Below, piece by piece: positions 7,831 to 9,502 of a DNA stretch of 9,502 bases. Made by a program: the position numbers and the translations under genes. Below the pieces are notes generated by a model that saw nothing but the letters and a program-made list of their open reading frames with translations, searched no databases and was not told where the DNA came from. Numbering within the stretch: position 1 is the first letter of the stretch; every line of letters begins with the position of its first letter. Origin of the DNA: an uncultured Pelagibacteraceae bacterium (lineage in GTDB: Bacteria; Pseudomonadota; Alphaproteobacteria; Pelagibacterales; Pelagibacteraceae); NCBI GenBank assembly GCA_902578175.1, contig CACHBY010000020.1:1-9502 (forward strand). The letters are read 5' to 3'.

Positions 7831-7854
<24 letters not shown>
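7075..7854 (+). CDS. petC: Cytochrome c1 of the bc1 complex
   Basis: Cytochrome c1 accepts electrons from the Rieske protein and hands them to soluble or membrane cytochrome c; it faces the periplasm. It starts with GTG at 7075, one base after the petB stop. This start gives a proper Sec signal peptide (MKKLFKLILILSFF to about Ala24, site TFAA-EK). Covalent haem binding is at CASCH, residues 59-63, in the conserved setting RGYQVYTEVCASCHSM. PPDMSVLVKARGGGVDYIYS at 135-154 is a c1 signature. The distal Met ligand is Met185 in KIRMAAPL, where most relatives have A-M-P-P-P-L, a mild departure. A single C-terminal helix at about 231-247 anchors the protein, followed by a basic stop-transfer. The length of 259 residues is typical. 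Its last 24 bases overlap the 3' end of ychF on the other strand. Confidence 0.98.
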
Positions 7855-8903
<1,049 letters not shown>

Positions 8904-8904
<1 letters not shown>

Positions 8905-9464
8905 TATTTATTATTAACTGTACTTGAAAATAGATCTAATTTTTTATCAATTAATATTGAAATTGATTCAGTAATATTATTTGTAATTTTTTCTAATCCA
9001 ACCATTTCATCTTCATCAAAATTTTGAAGCACAAAATCACTTACTTCCATATTATCTTTTGGTTTCCCAATCCCTATTCTTACTCTTGAGTAATCTTTAC
9101 CAATAAATTTATCTATTGATGCTATACCATTATGACCTGCGCTAGATCCACCAAACTTAGCTTTTATTTTTCCAAATTCTACATCCAAATCATCATGAAA
9201 AACTATTACATCTTCAGCATCAATTTTAAAATATTCAATTAATTCTCTTATACAAATTCCTGAATTATTCATGAAAGTTAAAGGTTTAATTGCATATATT
9301 TTTTTGTCTCCAACATTTCCTGTTGTGAGCAAACCTTTAAATTTTGGTTTTTGTTTTGATAGACCAAATTTTTTATTTATCGAGTCTATAATTTTAAAAC
9401 CTACATTATGTCTATTATTTTCACTATCTGGTGTGGGGTTACCTAGTCCTACAAATAATAGCAT
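8904..9464 (-). CDS. pth: Peptidyl-tRNA hydrolase
   Basis: Pth cleaves the ester bond of peptidyl-tRNAs released from stalled ribosomes, returning free tRNA to the pool. Bacterial Pth motifs are complete. VGLGNP at 5-10 contributes Asn9, and RHNVGF at 18-23 contains the catalytic His19. PLTFMNNSG at 61-69 includes Asn66. FHDDLD at 89-94 has Asp91, the partner of the catalytic His, and SSAGHNG at 107-113 has Asn112. RVRIGIGKP follows at 127-135. The length of 186 residues is typical. The ATG at 9464 gives the expected start, two residues before the LFVGLGNP strand. The frame stays open upstream to the window edge, but there is no further ATG, GTG or TTG in it, so this start stands. No Shine-Dalgarno is visible. 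The gene precedes ychF, a common bacterial pairing, and its promoter or upstream partner lies beyond the window. Confidence 0.97.
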
Positions 9465-9502
9465 AAGAATTTTTTTATGGAAAACAAACTTTAGTTTAAA
9501 TA

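Noticed and set aside
9465..9502. Upstream extension of pth, or the 3' end of another gene such as rplY, at the right edge.
   Set aside because: The pth frame is open but has no start codon in the 38 bases available, and nothing recognisable of another gene can be read from so short a stretch.

Overview
The window is A+T-rich (roughly 70% by eye) and almost entirely coding. The combination of very short or overlapping gene junctions, almost no Shine-Dalgarno sequences, an alphaproteobacterial/mitochondrial-type cytochrome bc1 operon and a heavy A/T codon bias points to a streamlined marine alphaproteobacterium, most likely SAR11 (Pelagibacterales). That placement is inferred from gene style and content, not from a database search.

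Layout, left to right. (1) Plus strand, 1-3438: the 3' part of a TPR-repeat protein gene that begins before the window, then ispE overlapping it by ATGA, a tRNA-Gln(UUG) with an encoded CCA tail, and five bases later the gene for the CCA-adding enzyme. (2) Minus strand, 5202 down to 3435: trmL, hemF and greA in a tightly packed operon. It meets cca tail to tail, with the two stop codons sharing a TTAA inside a perfect 16-nt palindrome. (3) A 91-bp divergent intergenic region (5203-5293), the only sizeable non-coding stretch, which must carry the promoters of trmL-hemF-greA and petABC. (4) Plus strand, 5294-7854: petA, petB and petC, the three core subunits of the cytochrome bc1 complex. (5) Minus strand, 9464 down to 7831: pth followed by ychF, overlapping by one base. 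ychF overlaps the end of petC tail to tail by 24 bp.

The genes are housekeeping. petABC builds complex III. HemF makes protoporphyrinogen IX for the haems that cytochromes b and c1 need. IspE serves the MEP isoprenoid pathway. tRNA-Gln, the CCA-adding enzyme, TrmL and Pth all belong to tRNA maturation or recycling. GreA and YchF act on RNA polymerase and ribosomes respectively. No mobile element, CRISPR array, phage gene, toxin-antitoxin pair or gene of unknown family was found, apart from the loosely defined TPR protein. I see no undescribed system here. The points worth a second look are junction-scale: the palindrome at the cca/greA stops, the tRNA-cca abutment, the symmetric -10-like element between trmL and petA, the 24-bp petC/ychF overlap and the A-tracts in ispE.
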